A stretch of 64,000 nucleotides of DNA from CBDCWA01 sp965223255 (lineage in GTDB: Bacteria; Pseudomonadota; Alphaproteobacteria; Rhizobiales; Hyphomicrobiaceae). The notes beneath the pieces are model-generated. The model was not told where the DNA came from. It worked only from the letters and a program-made list of their open reading frames with translations, and ran no database searches. The DNA lies in NCBI GenBank assembly GCA_965223255.1, contig CBDCWA010000004.1:1674001-1738000 (forward strand), read 5' to 3'. Below are positions 8,043-16,427 of this stretch, piece after piece. The translations under genes and the position numbers were made by a program. Within the stretch, counting starts at the first letter, position 1. Each line of letters begins with the position of its first letter.

Positions 8043-9347
8043 GTGAGTGAAGCCGCAGCGCCAGCCGCGCCTAGCAAAATACCGCGTATTGTCTCTCTCG
8101 ATCTGCTACGCGGCTACGCCGTACTCGGAATGTTGCTTATCAATATTCCAGAGATGGGCCGCAGCATACACGATCTGTTTTCGGGGCCTTACGAAGGCTG
8201 GACAGAGACCGACAAGATCTTGTTTTGGGTGCGCGAGATCTTCGTTGAAGGTAACAACCGCACGCTGTTCACAATGCTGTTTGGCGCTGCCTTCATGATC
8301 ATGGTCTCCAAGGCGATGCGCCCGGAGGACCCGGTCGGCCCCGTCGATCTGTACTATCGGCGCTGTCTCTGGATGCTGTTGTTCGGCATCATTCATGCCA
8401 CGCTACTGCTTTGGCCAAGTGATATCCTGTTCCACTATGCTGCTCCGGCGATGGCATTACTTCCGTTTCGCAATTGGAGCCCGAAGGCGCTCATCTTTCT
8501 GGTTATACCGCTAATTTGTGTCCTAAACCTTTGCGAGGCACGCACCGATATCGGCCACGCGCGTTTGGCGGCAATTGCCAAAGCTGCAGAAGCCAAGCAG
8601 GACCAAGGCAAGATACTAACTGGGGCTGAGGAAGCGGCCATCGAAGAATGGCAAGACGTCCGCGATGCCCCCAAAATCGACCAAGACGAACTCAAAAAAG
8701 AACAGCAGGCCCGCAAAGGGTATTGGTCATCTGTTGTTTTTCAGACCAAAGTCTGGCTCTCGTGGCTCGACATCGATGCATTCTGCTGGGGCCTTGAAGC
8801 TTTTACTTTCATGTTGCTGGGCATCGCTTTTTTTAAGCTCGGCATCTTGACCGGCCAGCGCACAACCAAATTCTATCTCCTCCTAGCGCTATTCGGTCTT
8901 GGCCTTGGCACCACCATCAACCTGCACGAGACATGGTTGAAATGGTCGACCTTCGATGCACCCGACATTTGGCAAGACGACATTACCTATCAATTCAGCC
9001 GCACCTTGAACTCGATAGGGTTGATCGGGCTGTTGATCATCTGCTCCCGCACGATATGGGGCAACATCATATTGACGCCGGTAACGTATATCGGCCGCAT
9101 GGCATTGACCAACTATGTCCTGCAGTCGGTAATCGGCGCTATTTTATTCACCGGTTTCGGCTTATTCGGCAAATTCAGCAATATCCAACTCTGGCTCATC
9201 GCGATCTGCATCTGGGTCTTCCAGATCATCGTCAGCGTAATCTGGTTCAAATACTATCGCATGGGACCATTGGAATGGTTCTGGCGCGTATTAATCTATT
9301 GGAGCCCGCAGCCGTTGCGTCATCCCCAACAAGCGACAACCAGGTGA
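8043..9347 (+). CDS. DUF418/YeiB-family polytopic membrane protein
   Basis: The 434-aa protein has a GTG start. It opens with 'RIVSLDLLRGYAVLGMLLINI', the diagnostic first helix of the family (a heparan-alpha-glucosaminide acetyltransferase/acyltransferase-3-like fold). About eight further hydrophobic segments follow. A charged loop at about 175-235 ('KAAEAKQDQGK...ELKKEQQARKG') interrupts the helices. The C-terminal DUF418 domain shows 'GRMALTNYVLQS' and 'GPLEWFWRVLIYW', both strongly conserved. Members are inner-membrane proteins proposed to move or transfer acyl or other groups across the membrane, with no fixed substrate. It stands alone, convergent with the TPR gene. Confidence 0.9.
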   Translation: MSEAAAPAAPSKIPRIVSLDLLRGYAVLGMLLINIPEMGRSIHDLFSGPYEGWTETDKILFWVREIFVEGNNRTLFTMLFGAAFMIMVSKAMRPEDPVGPVDLYYRRCLWMLLFGIIHATLLLWPSDILFHYAAPAMALLPFRNWSPKALIFLVIPLICVLNLCEARTDIGHARLAAIAKAAEAKQDQGKILTGAEEAAIEEWQDVRDAPKIDQDELKKEQQARKGYWSSVVFQTKVWLSWLDIDAFCWGLEAFTFMLLGIAFFKLGILTGQRTTKFYLLLALFGLGLGTTINLHETWLKWSTFDAPDIWQDDITYQFSRTLNSIGLIGLLIICSRTIWGNIILTPVTYIGRMALTNYVLQSVIGAILFTGFGLFGKFSNIQLWLIAICIWVFQIIVSVIWFKYYRMGPLEWFWRVLIYWSPQPLRHPQQATTR

Positions 9348-9424
9348 AGGCGCTTGGGCGCTAGCGCAAATGGGATAAGGATATCGTTGGCAACGCCTAT
9401 GCCTTTGGCCAACGAGATTAGAGC

Positions 9425-10891
9425 TTAGGAGACGAGGTCTTCGCGTTCGCAATGCACACTGAGATCGCCGGGCCAATCTTCTCGCAGCGCCATTACGTGA
9501 TCACTGGCGCGTTGCGCGCTCTCAATGTCACCCTTGCCGGCCAACGCCTGCGCGACATAAGACCAATTGATGGGACTGGTAGCCTTTCGCGCGCATCTTT
9601 CAAGTGCGAGCACCAAGGCCCGATCAAAATTTTTCGCGCGAATCGTAGCCTCAAGTAACGTCCAACCGACAACATCGCGTTGCGCCGAGCTCCCACCGAT
9701 CATCTGCGTTTTATGCCTGATGGGCCAAAGACGCGCGACACATTGGTCATACCTTTCATAATGGAAATCCTGGATGGCTCGACAAAAAGGCAGGCCGATT
9801 GTGCGGCACATCTCGACATTGTCTCCGTGAGCGCGCTCGAGATAACGCTCATTGGAGACCAATAGTGCCCGCTGCGCATCGAACCTATTGTCCGACGCAA
9901 AGGTCATCATCGCATGCGCATCATTGAAAGCGTAGTGATTATCCTGAGCCGCTGCTTCCCACCGATCCGCCAGCTCACCCCATCGCTCCCCCACATCGAC
10001 ATTCAGCAATTTGAGGCGCCATAGCAACGCAGCCGCATCGAGTTCCTGCAATTTGGTGCTCGAGGCACATTGTCCGCGCATGTGCTGATCAAAGATATCC
10101 AAGACCTTGGCGTGGGCTCCCAAATCAAGCTGAAAAAGTGCGCTGTGCCACCAAAGATGATCGGCAAAATTCGTTGTCGCCCAGTTATCGATCTGACTTC
10201 GAAGCAATGCGGTACCGTGCCGTTGGCGACCGGTCATTTCCATAACATGGGCCACGGCGTGGATCGCGTAGGGATGCCCGGGACGCAACGCCATGGCCTG
10301 CCGTCCCAAATCATCCGCCATCATAAACTCTCGGTTTTCCAACAGCCCAAAGGCGTAAAACCCGAGCACGAATTCATACCCCACAACACTTTCGTCCCAT
10401 GCTGGGAGCGCGCGTTGGACGATCCTTTTCTGGCCCACAACATCGCCAAGCAAGACGTACGACAGATGAACCAGCTGCAAAGCGAATAAGTCGCGCGGAT
10501 AGCGCTCAACGACGTTCTCCCAACAGCCCACGGCCTTCCTGAAATCCCCTCGCATCCAACAACGCAGCGCTTCAATGTGCTGTCGTTCCCTGTCATTGGC
10601 GCGCTGGAACAGTGCCTTGAGCTTCGCAACGGACTTAGCCATCTCTCGATTTAAGCGCGGCTCCATCGCCTGGCTCATCCAGGCTGCACGAAACACGTGG
10701 CCCATAATGAAATCTGGGTGCGCGCTTAAGACCTTGTCGATTTCGTCAATCGCGTCGCCGGCGAAGCACAGCGAACTCAAGAGCGCCCGCTCATAGCCCT
10801 CCAGCTCCTCGGCGCTAGCCGCGGTGACCGGAACACCCCGCCAATCTCCCCGAGATCGGGCCATAATTCGATAGTTTTCAATTGTCGCCAT
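9425..10891 (-). CDS. TTC38-like tetratricopeptide repeat protein
   Basis: About 488 residues from the ATG at 10,891; a later Met or an earlier TTG is possible because no site has a strong ribosome-binding sequence. The order 'DWRGVPVTAASAEELEGYERAL', 'HPDFIMGHVFRAAW', 'RERQHIEALRCWMRGD' and 'HPYAIHAVAHVMEMTGR' is characteristic of the TTC38 family, a helical-repeat protein found in bacteria and animals. No enzyme motif, signal peptide or membrane helix is seen, so a cytosolic scaffold role is likely. Partners are unknown. It is convergent with DUF418 and overlaps no other supported gene. Confidence 0.78.
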   Translation of the reverse strand: MATIENYRIMARSRGDWRGVPVTAASAEELEGYERALLSSLCFAGDAIDEIDKVLSAHPDFIMGHVFRAAWMSQAMEPRLNREMAKSVAKLKALFQRANDRERQHIEALRCWMRGDFRKAVGCWENVVERYPRDLFALQLVHLSYVLLGDVVGQKRIVQRALPAWDESVVGYEFVLGFYAFGLLENREFMMADDLGRQAMALRPGHPYAIHAVAHVMEMTGRQRHGTALLRSQIDNWATTNFADHLWWHSALFQLDLGAHAKVLDIFDQHMRGQCASSTKLQELDAAALLWRLKLLNVDVGERWGELADRWEAAAQDNHYAFNDAHAMMTFASDNRFDAQRALLVSNERYLERAHGDNVEMCRTIGLPFCRAIQDFHYERYDQCVARLWPIRHKTQMIGGSSAQRDVVGWTLLEATIRAKNFDRALVLALERCARKATSPINWSYVAQALAGKGDIESAQRASDHVMALREDWPGDLSVHCEREDLVS

Positions 10892-11238
10892 GCTGCCAGC
10901 CTGAAATGGGCGTGATCCGTTCGCCCCGCTCCACAAGTCGCAGGCAACTTGGCCAATGTCATGTCACGGTTGATCAAATTAGATTGATCAAAAAAGCCTG
11001 TCGCAAAGAGGAGTTAGCTGAATTCTTGGCTGCGAGCGCACCACCAGACCTCCTTTGCCCTCAAAGGTTGAATATCCAAGTGATGCAAATGCCGGCGCCT
11101 CCTGAGGCCGCCTCCGCTTACAACACTGATCTCCCGAAGTTTGCCAACCAGTTGAGACAGTTCATCAGATCAATTTTCGGTGTGCCCCGGAACCGGCCTG
11201 AATTTGTGTCTGGCACTCAGGTTAAACATGCCATTACT

Positions 11239-11667
11239 ATGACCACGTCGAACGGCCCCATGGGTTCATCAAATGGGTTCGTCATGCACCAGCGCATCCA
11301 ACAACTTGCGGAATTGTCAGTCGGCCGGGGTTGCGGCTTTGCCGCCCTCGGGATCATCACGTTTATGGTCGGCATGTCCGGCAAGGCCCAACTTGCTCTG
11401 ATTTCGGGTGGCATCTTGGTTTTGATCACGTGCCTGTCCCTCACCATCCTCGCCTACTGGGCACCCAGCCGCCCATATAAACAAACCGAAGTGTGGATGA
11501 TGTTGGAAGATTGGGAGCGCCCGCAGCCGCCGGTGGCCCAACGCTTGATCGGTTCTATTCTCCAGGATGTTTATTATCGCTTCGCGCTACGTGCCGCCTG
11601 GTGTTCCGCTGGTCTGCTGATCGCGGCGCTCCTCATCGGCTTGGTTACCAACCCGCAAGCGAGATGA
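11239..11667 (+). CDS. Small membrane protein of unknown function
   Basis: About 142 residues from the ATG at 11,239. The frame stays open upstream to 10,882, but that part has a different composition and overlaps the start of the TPR gene on the other strand. Hydrophobic segments appear at about 34-48 and 54-73 ('LALISGGILVLITCLSLTILAYW') and at about 118-136 ('AAWCSAGLLIAALLIGLV'). Between them lies a cytosolic-looking loop with 'EVWMMLEDWERPQPP'. No family is recognised. Start choice is uncertain (11,284 is an alternative). Confidence 0.55.
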   Translation: MTTSNGPMGSSNGFVMHQRIQQLAELSVGRGCGFAALGIITFMVGMSGKAQLALISGGILVLITCLSLTILAYWAPSRPYKQTEVWMMLEDWERPQPPVAQRLIGSILQDVYYRFALRAAWCSAGLLIAALLIGLVTNPQAR

Positions 11668-12052
11668 CCTAGCAAAAAGCGATGGGTGACGCTGAAGTCT
11701 TCAGGCAATTGTGCAAGAAGATTCTAATCAGCAAACCTACGAACGCTCTCCAGAAGCCGGAAGTAAATCAAAAGGATATTCAGAGAAAATCATCCAGCAA
11801 TACAAGATATTGACCAAAAACAACCTGCACCCCGTTGGTTTTTAACAGTTTAGATGCCCAATCGGCAATGATTGGCAGATTTAAGCTCTGTTTGCAGAGT
11901 ATTATGACGCATCATTAACCTTAACTATTAATAGTTTATCAATTCCTTAAAATTCTCGATACCAGTCTGCCCCGCCAAGTTTCGGCTTTTGGACCAGCTG
12001 CAACAATAACAATCAGTAGCGGTAAAACACAAAAAACGGTGGGAGTATGGTC
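11668..12052. other. AT-richer intergenic region
   Basis: These 385 bp have no supported gene. An imperfect inverted repeat near 11,815-11,848 (AAAAACAAC...GTTGGTTTTT) with a T-tract could end transcription from the small membrane-protein gene. The stretch 11,915-11,960 is AT-rich (ATTAACCTTAACTATTAATAG) and may carry the promoter of the next gene. Confidence 0.4.
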
Positions 12053-12802
12053 ATGAGTACCGCCTCTTTTGGCGCGCGCCAGCGCGCTGACCTTTTCGCG
12101 CGTTGCGCCAAATTCGGATTGCATATGGCAATTGTCATCTGCCTTGCCACAGCCGCCTTCTCAATCACAATCGACGTGCGATCTGCCAAGGCTGCGGAAC
12201 AATACGATTTCGAGTGGGATCCAAGCGGGATCTTCACCCGCACCATGCGCGAGAACGCGAGGCGCGCCCGACGCTCATCCCGACGTCATGATGGCCGCTA
12301 CGACGAGTACCGCCCGCGAAAACGCAGCCGGCGTCGCGTCCGCAAGAACCGGCGTAAATCACGCCGCTATCGCAGCGCGCGCACAAAACGCCTCATTCGG
12401 ATTAAGCGCAAGAAGCGCCAACGCGCGCGACGCGTCGCAAGTCTTGGGACCAATTCCCTACCTGCAAGACCGAAGTCGAGCCTATCCAGCTCCAGCAGTG
12501 CCGGCCGCATCATTTGGCGCGCCCGAAGGAGCTGTCTCAATCCACGGCTCCGCCGAATTATCGCCGCAGTGGCCTCAAAGTATGGCCGCGTTCGCGTCAA
12601 TTCAACCTGTCGTTCCCGGCGCCACAACCGTCGCGTCGGCGGGGCGCCGAGGTCGCGCCATTTGACCGGTGATGCTGCAGACATTCGGGTTTTCGGCAAA
12701 TGGCGCGCAGCCCGTTCTTACTTGCGCCGAGCTGCCGGTGGCTACATTCATTACGGCGGTGGCCTGTTCCACATCGACACCGGCCGACGTCGGCGCTTTT
12801 GA
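12053..12802 (+). CDS. Exported M15-family peptidase (YcbK/D-Ala-D-Ala-type) with Arg-rich linker
   Basis: Of two closely spaced ATGs, the one at 12,053 has GGGAG at the proper 7-nt spacing. That gives 249 aa. A signal peptide or anchor lies at about 20-45, ending 'RSAKAAEQ'. Residues of about 75-130 are extremely rich in Arg/Lys ('RKRSRRRVRKNRRKSRRYR'). The C-terminal 100 residues are an M15 metallopeptidase domain: 'VNSTCRSRRHNRRVGGAPRS', the zinc motif 'RHLTGDAADIRV' (H-x6-D) and the terminal 'GGLFHIDTGRRRRF' with the third zinc ligand His. The family trims peptidoglycan stem peptides. The basic linker may hold it to anionic wall or LPS, which is inference. Confidence 0.85.
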   Translation: MSTASFGARQRADLFARCAKFGLHMAIVICLATAAFSITIDVRSAKAAEQYDFEWDPSGIFTRTMRENARRARRSSRRHDGRYDEYRPRKRSRRRVRKNRRKSRRYRSARTKRLIRIKRKKRQRARRVASLGTNSLPARPKSSLSSSSSAGRIIWRARRSCLNPRLRRIIAAVASKYGRVRVNSTCRSRRHNRRVGGAPRSRHLTGDAADIRVFGKWRAARSYLRRAAGGYIHYGGGLFHIDTGRRRRF

Positions 12803-12933
12803 GCGCACTCACAACACGACCCAGAGATTGCGATTTTAGCAATCGGGCGGCTCGACCAACCAACGGGCCGCCTTCCCGCTGGATCACCGCGCCTTTGATA
12901 TTCAGAATTTGTTGCGGTGAAGCCGGACGGGCA

Positions 12934-14202
12934 CTAATGGCGCCGGCGTCGCCGATACCGGCGGTTACGCTTTGACTTACGCCGATACTTGCGCCGCTTT
13001 TTTAACAGCTTAAGCTTGCCCGCCAACCATGTCTTAAAAGTCTTTTCGATCCGCGCCCCATGCTCTTCCCAAAACAACGCTTGGCGCCGAACCGCCATCT
13101 TCAGATTATCTGGCGTTGTTGGCAAATACGGTGCAAGATCGATATCGAGATGCCGATGGCGTCCGACCATGGCAATCGCTGACAGCCTGGTCGGGCCATA
13201 AGGCCAGAGCTGCGCCTGGCGGGCAAGACGCTGCGGTGCCGTTGCAAACGCAATGAACTCACGTGCTCCAGAAGGGTTCTTTGCGGTGCTTGGCACAGCC
13301 CAATATGAAACGTCGTAAACGCTACCGTTCCAGATCATACGGTACCGCCGGCTGACGGTCTCACGAAACGCGCGCCCGCTGTATGTCATGGCAAACCGAG
13401 CCCGCCCATTCGCCAGATGCGCGAGCGCTTCGCTAGGGTTCGACACCCACAGAATGCGCTTACGAATGCGGTTCAGCCTCCTGAGCGCGCGATGTACGCC
13501 GCGTTTGGTCGCAAGTCGCGCGTAGACATTGCCCGGTCGAACGCCATCGGCCAGGAGCGCCATCTCCAGGAGATTTCTAGGAGACTTGATAATCGCACGT
13601 GAGCCTTTGAACTTGCGGCGGTTAAACACATCCTTGATCGACCTCGGACCACCGGACTTAAAGGCGCTCGGATCAACCACAAACAACGCCGACCATACGA
13701 AACTACCGATCCCGCAGCGAGTGAGACCAGCGCCTATAAAATCATCCGCCGGCGCCGTCTTTCCATTACCCGATGCCGCCAGCGACAATCGACCGAGAGG
13801 CACGACACGCCCCGTGCGACAGGCCTCATGCAATTGCCGCTCTGACAATTCGACAACATCGGCCCGCGCCAAATCGCCAAGCTCCGCGCCGGATTTGCGC
13901 CGCAATACCTTCAATTCGTATTGTGTAGCGCGTCGATAAGGCTCCAAAATTGCAACTGCCTGCGCCTGCCCATAGGCTCCAGCCCAACCGGCAATCACAA
14001 GCGACTGTTTAGCCGTGCTTAGGCCCGCAGATGGCGGCGCATCTTGGGTGCGACTTGCTACGGTTCCCGGCACCTCACCTGGCCGCGATTGGATTTGTTC
14101 ACCTGTAACTTTGCCGGTTGGCTCTGATGCGGCTTGCCCAAATGCCTGGCCGCACAATAATCCAAAAAGCGCAACAGGAATTATCCACAAACGAACAACC
14201 AT
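12934..14202 (-). CDS. Periplasmic solute-binding protein (PotD/FbpA-like) with basic C-terminal tail
   Basis: The 422-aa protein has a signal peptide (about 1-22, 'LFGLLCGQAFGQAASE'). Its two-lobe type 2 periplasmic-binding fold is read from 'SLVIAGWAGAYGQAQAVAILEPY' at the first strand, 'GIGSFVWSALFVVD' and 'SIKDVFNRRKFKGSRAI' at the hinge, and 'ARFAMTYSGRAFRE' in lobe 2. 'YDVSYWAVPSTAKNPSGAREFIAFA' is typical of spermidine/putrescine- or iron-binding proteins. The last 30 residues are almost pure Lys/Arg ('KKRRKYRRKSKRNRRYRRRR'), which is not normal for this family. No permease or ATPase gene is adjacent, so it is an orphan binding protein. The ligand is unknown. Confidence 0.82.
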   Translation of the reverse strand: MVVRLWIIPVALFGLLCGQAFGQAASEPTGKVTGEQIQSRPGEVPGTVASRTQDAPPSAGLSTAKQSLVIAGWAGAYGQAQAVAILEPYRRATQYELKVLRRKSGAELGDLARADVVELSERQLHEACRTGRVVPLGRLSLAASGNGKTAPADDFIGAGLTRCGIGSFVWSALFVVDPSAFKSGGPRSIKDVFNRRKFKGSRAIIKSPRNLLEMALLADGVRPGNVYARLATKRGVHRALRRLNRIRKRILWVSNPSEALAHLANGRARFAMTYSGRAFRETVSRRYRMIWNGSVYDVSYWAVPSTAKNPSGAREFIAFATAPQRLARQAQLWPYGPTRLSAIAMVGRHRHLDIDLAPYLPTTPDNLKMAVRRQALFWEEHGARIEKTFKTWLAGKLKLLKKRRKYRRKSKRNRRYRRRRRH

Positions 14203-14323
14203 TCTGTCGGTCTCTTTCCCAAAATAGTACTATTGCTTAGCCCACCACGGGCGGCATGAAAATACGATAGCCCGCTGACTCATAACGAGGCCGTCGATCA
14301 AAATCCGTCTACAAACATGTCTA

Positions 14324-16195
14324 TTAAGGCCCTTTGGTGGGCGGGTTCTTAGAGGCTGCACCATCGCGACTGATCGGGTTTGAGGGTGTGTCGGTTGCGG
14401 CTGGCACCGTTTGAGACGTAATGAGCGGTGCCGACATCGGTCCTTTTATCTCAAGCCGTCGCGACGACTTACCAAGGTTCGTTTTGGCGCCATTTGCAGC
14501 GATCGTGATGCTCCTCTTATCGACTCTAACATCCACCCGCCCGTTCAAAAGGTCGACCGAACCGCGCGCATCCAACAGTGTTTGTCCGGACGTCGCCTGC
14601 ATATGTCGCGCGATCACCGTGCCATTCTTTGCAATCAGCCGCGCATTGAGCTTTTCAAATGAGGTAACTGAATCAAGAAATCGCCCCCATCCTATCTGCG
14701 GAACTCTCTTGGTTGCCGCCAACAGCCCCAGAATATCTACACCCAAACCGCCACCCGCCTTCGCATTCAAGACAACGGTGCCGTTCACTGTCCGCATCAT
14801 TTCTTTGAGTGTCACGCCTTCAGCAGTCAACTGAGCCGAAATCCCTGTCTTACCTTGGATAACCTTGCCAAGCTTGCGCGCCATCGACGTCTTGGTGAAA
14901 TCCACGTCCCGTAGCTTGCCCCGAAGTGTAAATGTTGGCCAATATCCGCGAAAATCGGCGCCGATCTGGCCGGACCCTTGGCCACCAGACATTTCGAATT
15001 GAGCAATATCAGCCAACAGCCGACCATTCTTGAGCGCGATCGACGCAGCAGCTGAATCAAAACTAACGCCCGCGACTTCTACGCGCGCGGCCGATAGCCT
15101 TATGTCTGCATCGATTTGTTTGGCAATCGGCACCCGAAACGGTGTCGTCAGTAAAGACGACCAATCGAATTTTTTGCCACCTGACTTAGGAGCCGCACCG
15201 CTAATATAACCATCGAGCGCCAACGTCTTAAATGCCAACGTTCCGCTCACAGAGGGCCTTGAATCCTTAAATCCCAAAGCCAAAGTCCCCGTCGCATGAT
15301 TACCATCAAGCGAGACCCTTGCCTTGTCGAAGGCAATGGCTTGTTCCGTCCAGCCGAGTTCACCAGTAAGAGTAAAGGCTTTAAGGCCACCGCCAGACGT
15401 CCAATTCCCTCCGAGCAAAGCAACCGTACGCCGTAAACTTTTTCCACTAGCCTGACCGGCACCTTTAAAGGCTAGTCCCCGGCCCGCCATCAATCGGCCA
15501 TCCAACTTTAGGTTGAGTACATCACTATTGAGGCGCAGGAAGAGCGGATAAGCCTCACCAACTTTTTGCGCGTCGCTCACTTTGAGAGTCACGTTAACGG
15601 GCGTCGATGCGACCGAAGCTTTTGCTGAGCCCGACAGTTGTCCTGCTCTCGAAAGGTCAAACCGACCGGTAATCTCACGTACGGTAAAATTCGATTTGCC
15701 AGGAAGTTTAACGAGCGCGTTTGTATTACTTAGGAATAGCACTTGAAATGCTTTGGTACGAAAGGCCGCCAAGATCGGGTCTACAGGCAGATTGGATGTT
15801 ACTTTCAGTCTCGCCGCATTTTGGTCTATGGAACCGATGCGGATCTGGCCACCCAATAAGCGCAGATAACCACGACCTTTCTTGAGCCGTTCCAACAAAG
15901 CTGCACCGACAGCCGGCCGGCCATTACTATCAACCAACATAATGGTCCCACGCTCCACGACAACCGATGGCTGCATCGAGAGGACGACTGGTTTGGTAAT
16001 CTGAAACGAGGTGCCAGGAGAAGCGATGACGCGCGGTCCATTCTGATCAATTAAGCCGCGCGTACCATCAACCAACAACGGCAGACTGACACCCAAGAAC
16101 AGCCAGGCAAAAACAAAGCACACGACCAATCGGAGATGAGGCCGATAACGCCTTACCTTTGATCTTGACCGGTTCTTAGTGACACGCTGCGCCAT
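14324..16195 (-). CDS. AsmA-like envelope protein
   Basis: The protein has 623 residues. A basic N-terminus and one membrane helix (about 21-43, 'HLRLVVCFVFAWLFLGVSLPLLV') are followed by a long periplasmic beta-rich region. The C-terminal third has AsmA-family signatures: 'FEMSGGQGSGQIGADFRGYWPTF', 'LRDVDF', 'GKTGISAQLTAEG' and 'GTVVLNAKAGGGLGVDI'. A repeated-groove protein of the AsmA/TamB group, it probably shuttles phospholipids or helps outer-membrane biogenesis. The C-terminus is Pro/Thr-rich and disordered. It lies in a run of envelope genes but has no operon partner. Confidence 0.82.
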   Translation of the reverse strand: MAQRVTKNRSRSKVRRYRPHLRLVVCFVFAWLFLGVSLPLLVDGTRGLIDQNGPRVIASPGTSFQITKPVVLSMQPSVVVERGTIMLVDSNGRPAVGAALLERLKKGRGYLRLLGGQIRIGSIDQNAARLKVTSNLPVDPILAAFRTKAFQVLFLSNTNALVKLPGKSNFTVREITGRFDLSRAGQLSGSAKASVASTPVNVTLKVSDAQKVGEAYPLFLRLNSDVLNLKLDGRLMAGRGLAFKGAGQASGKSLRRTVALLGGNWTSGGGLKAFTLTGELGWTEQAIAFDKARVSLDGNHATGTLALGFKDSRPSVSGTLAFKTLALDGYISGAAPKSGGKKFDWSSLLTTPFRVPIAKQIDADIRLSAARVEVAGVSFDSAAASIALKNGRLLADIAQFEMSGGQGSGQIGADFRGYWPTFTLRGKLRDVDFTKTSMARKLGKVIQGKTGISAQLTAEGVTLKEMMRTVNGTVVLNAKAGGGLGVDILGLLAATKRVPQIGWGRFLDSVTSFEKLNARLIAKNGTVIARHMQATSGQTLLDARGSVDLLNGRVDVRVDKRSITIAANGAKTNLGKSSRRLEIKGPMSAPLITSQTVPAATDTPSNPISRDGAASKNPPTKGP

Positions 16196-16427
16196 TGCGC
16201 CCCAATACCAAATAGATTCTTGATTTCACAGGTCCCCATCCCAGATGCCAACAGTCGCCTGCAAAGTTAGTACTGTCGCGCCACGGCACGCAAGGCAAGA
16301 TTGGACCGATCCCTAAACTTTAGTCGCAATTTGCATCGCCAATAGCCATTACGGATGGTTTATGCCATGTCTTAGCGCGGGCAGCGAATGATTGCGAGCA
16401 AAGATTTCGTCAGACCAAGGAAAAGTT

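Noticed and set aside
10882..11238. N-terminal extension of the small membrane protein
   Set aside because: The composition changes sharply, it overlaps the start of the divergent TPR gene and there is no ribosome-binding site at the early start.
12069..12665. 198-codon plus-strand frame within the M15 peptidase gene
   Set aside because: The overlapping frame carries the signal peptide and M15 zinc motifs; this one is a by-product of the Arg-rich codons.
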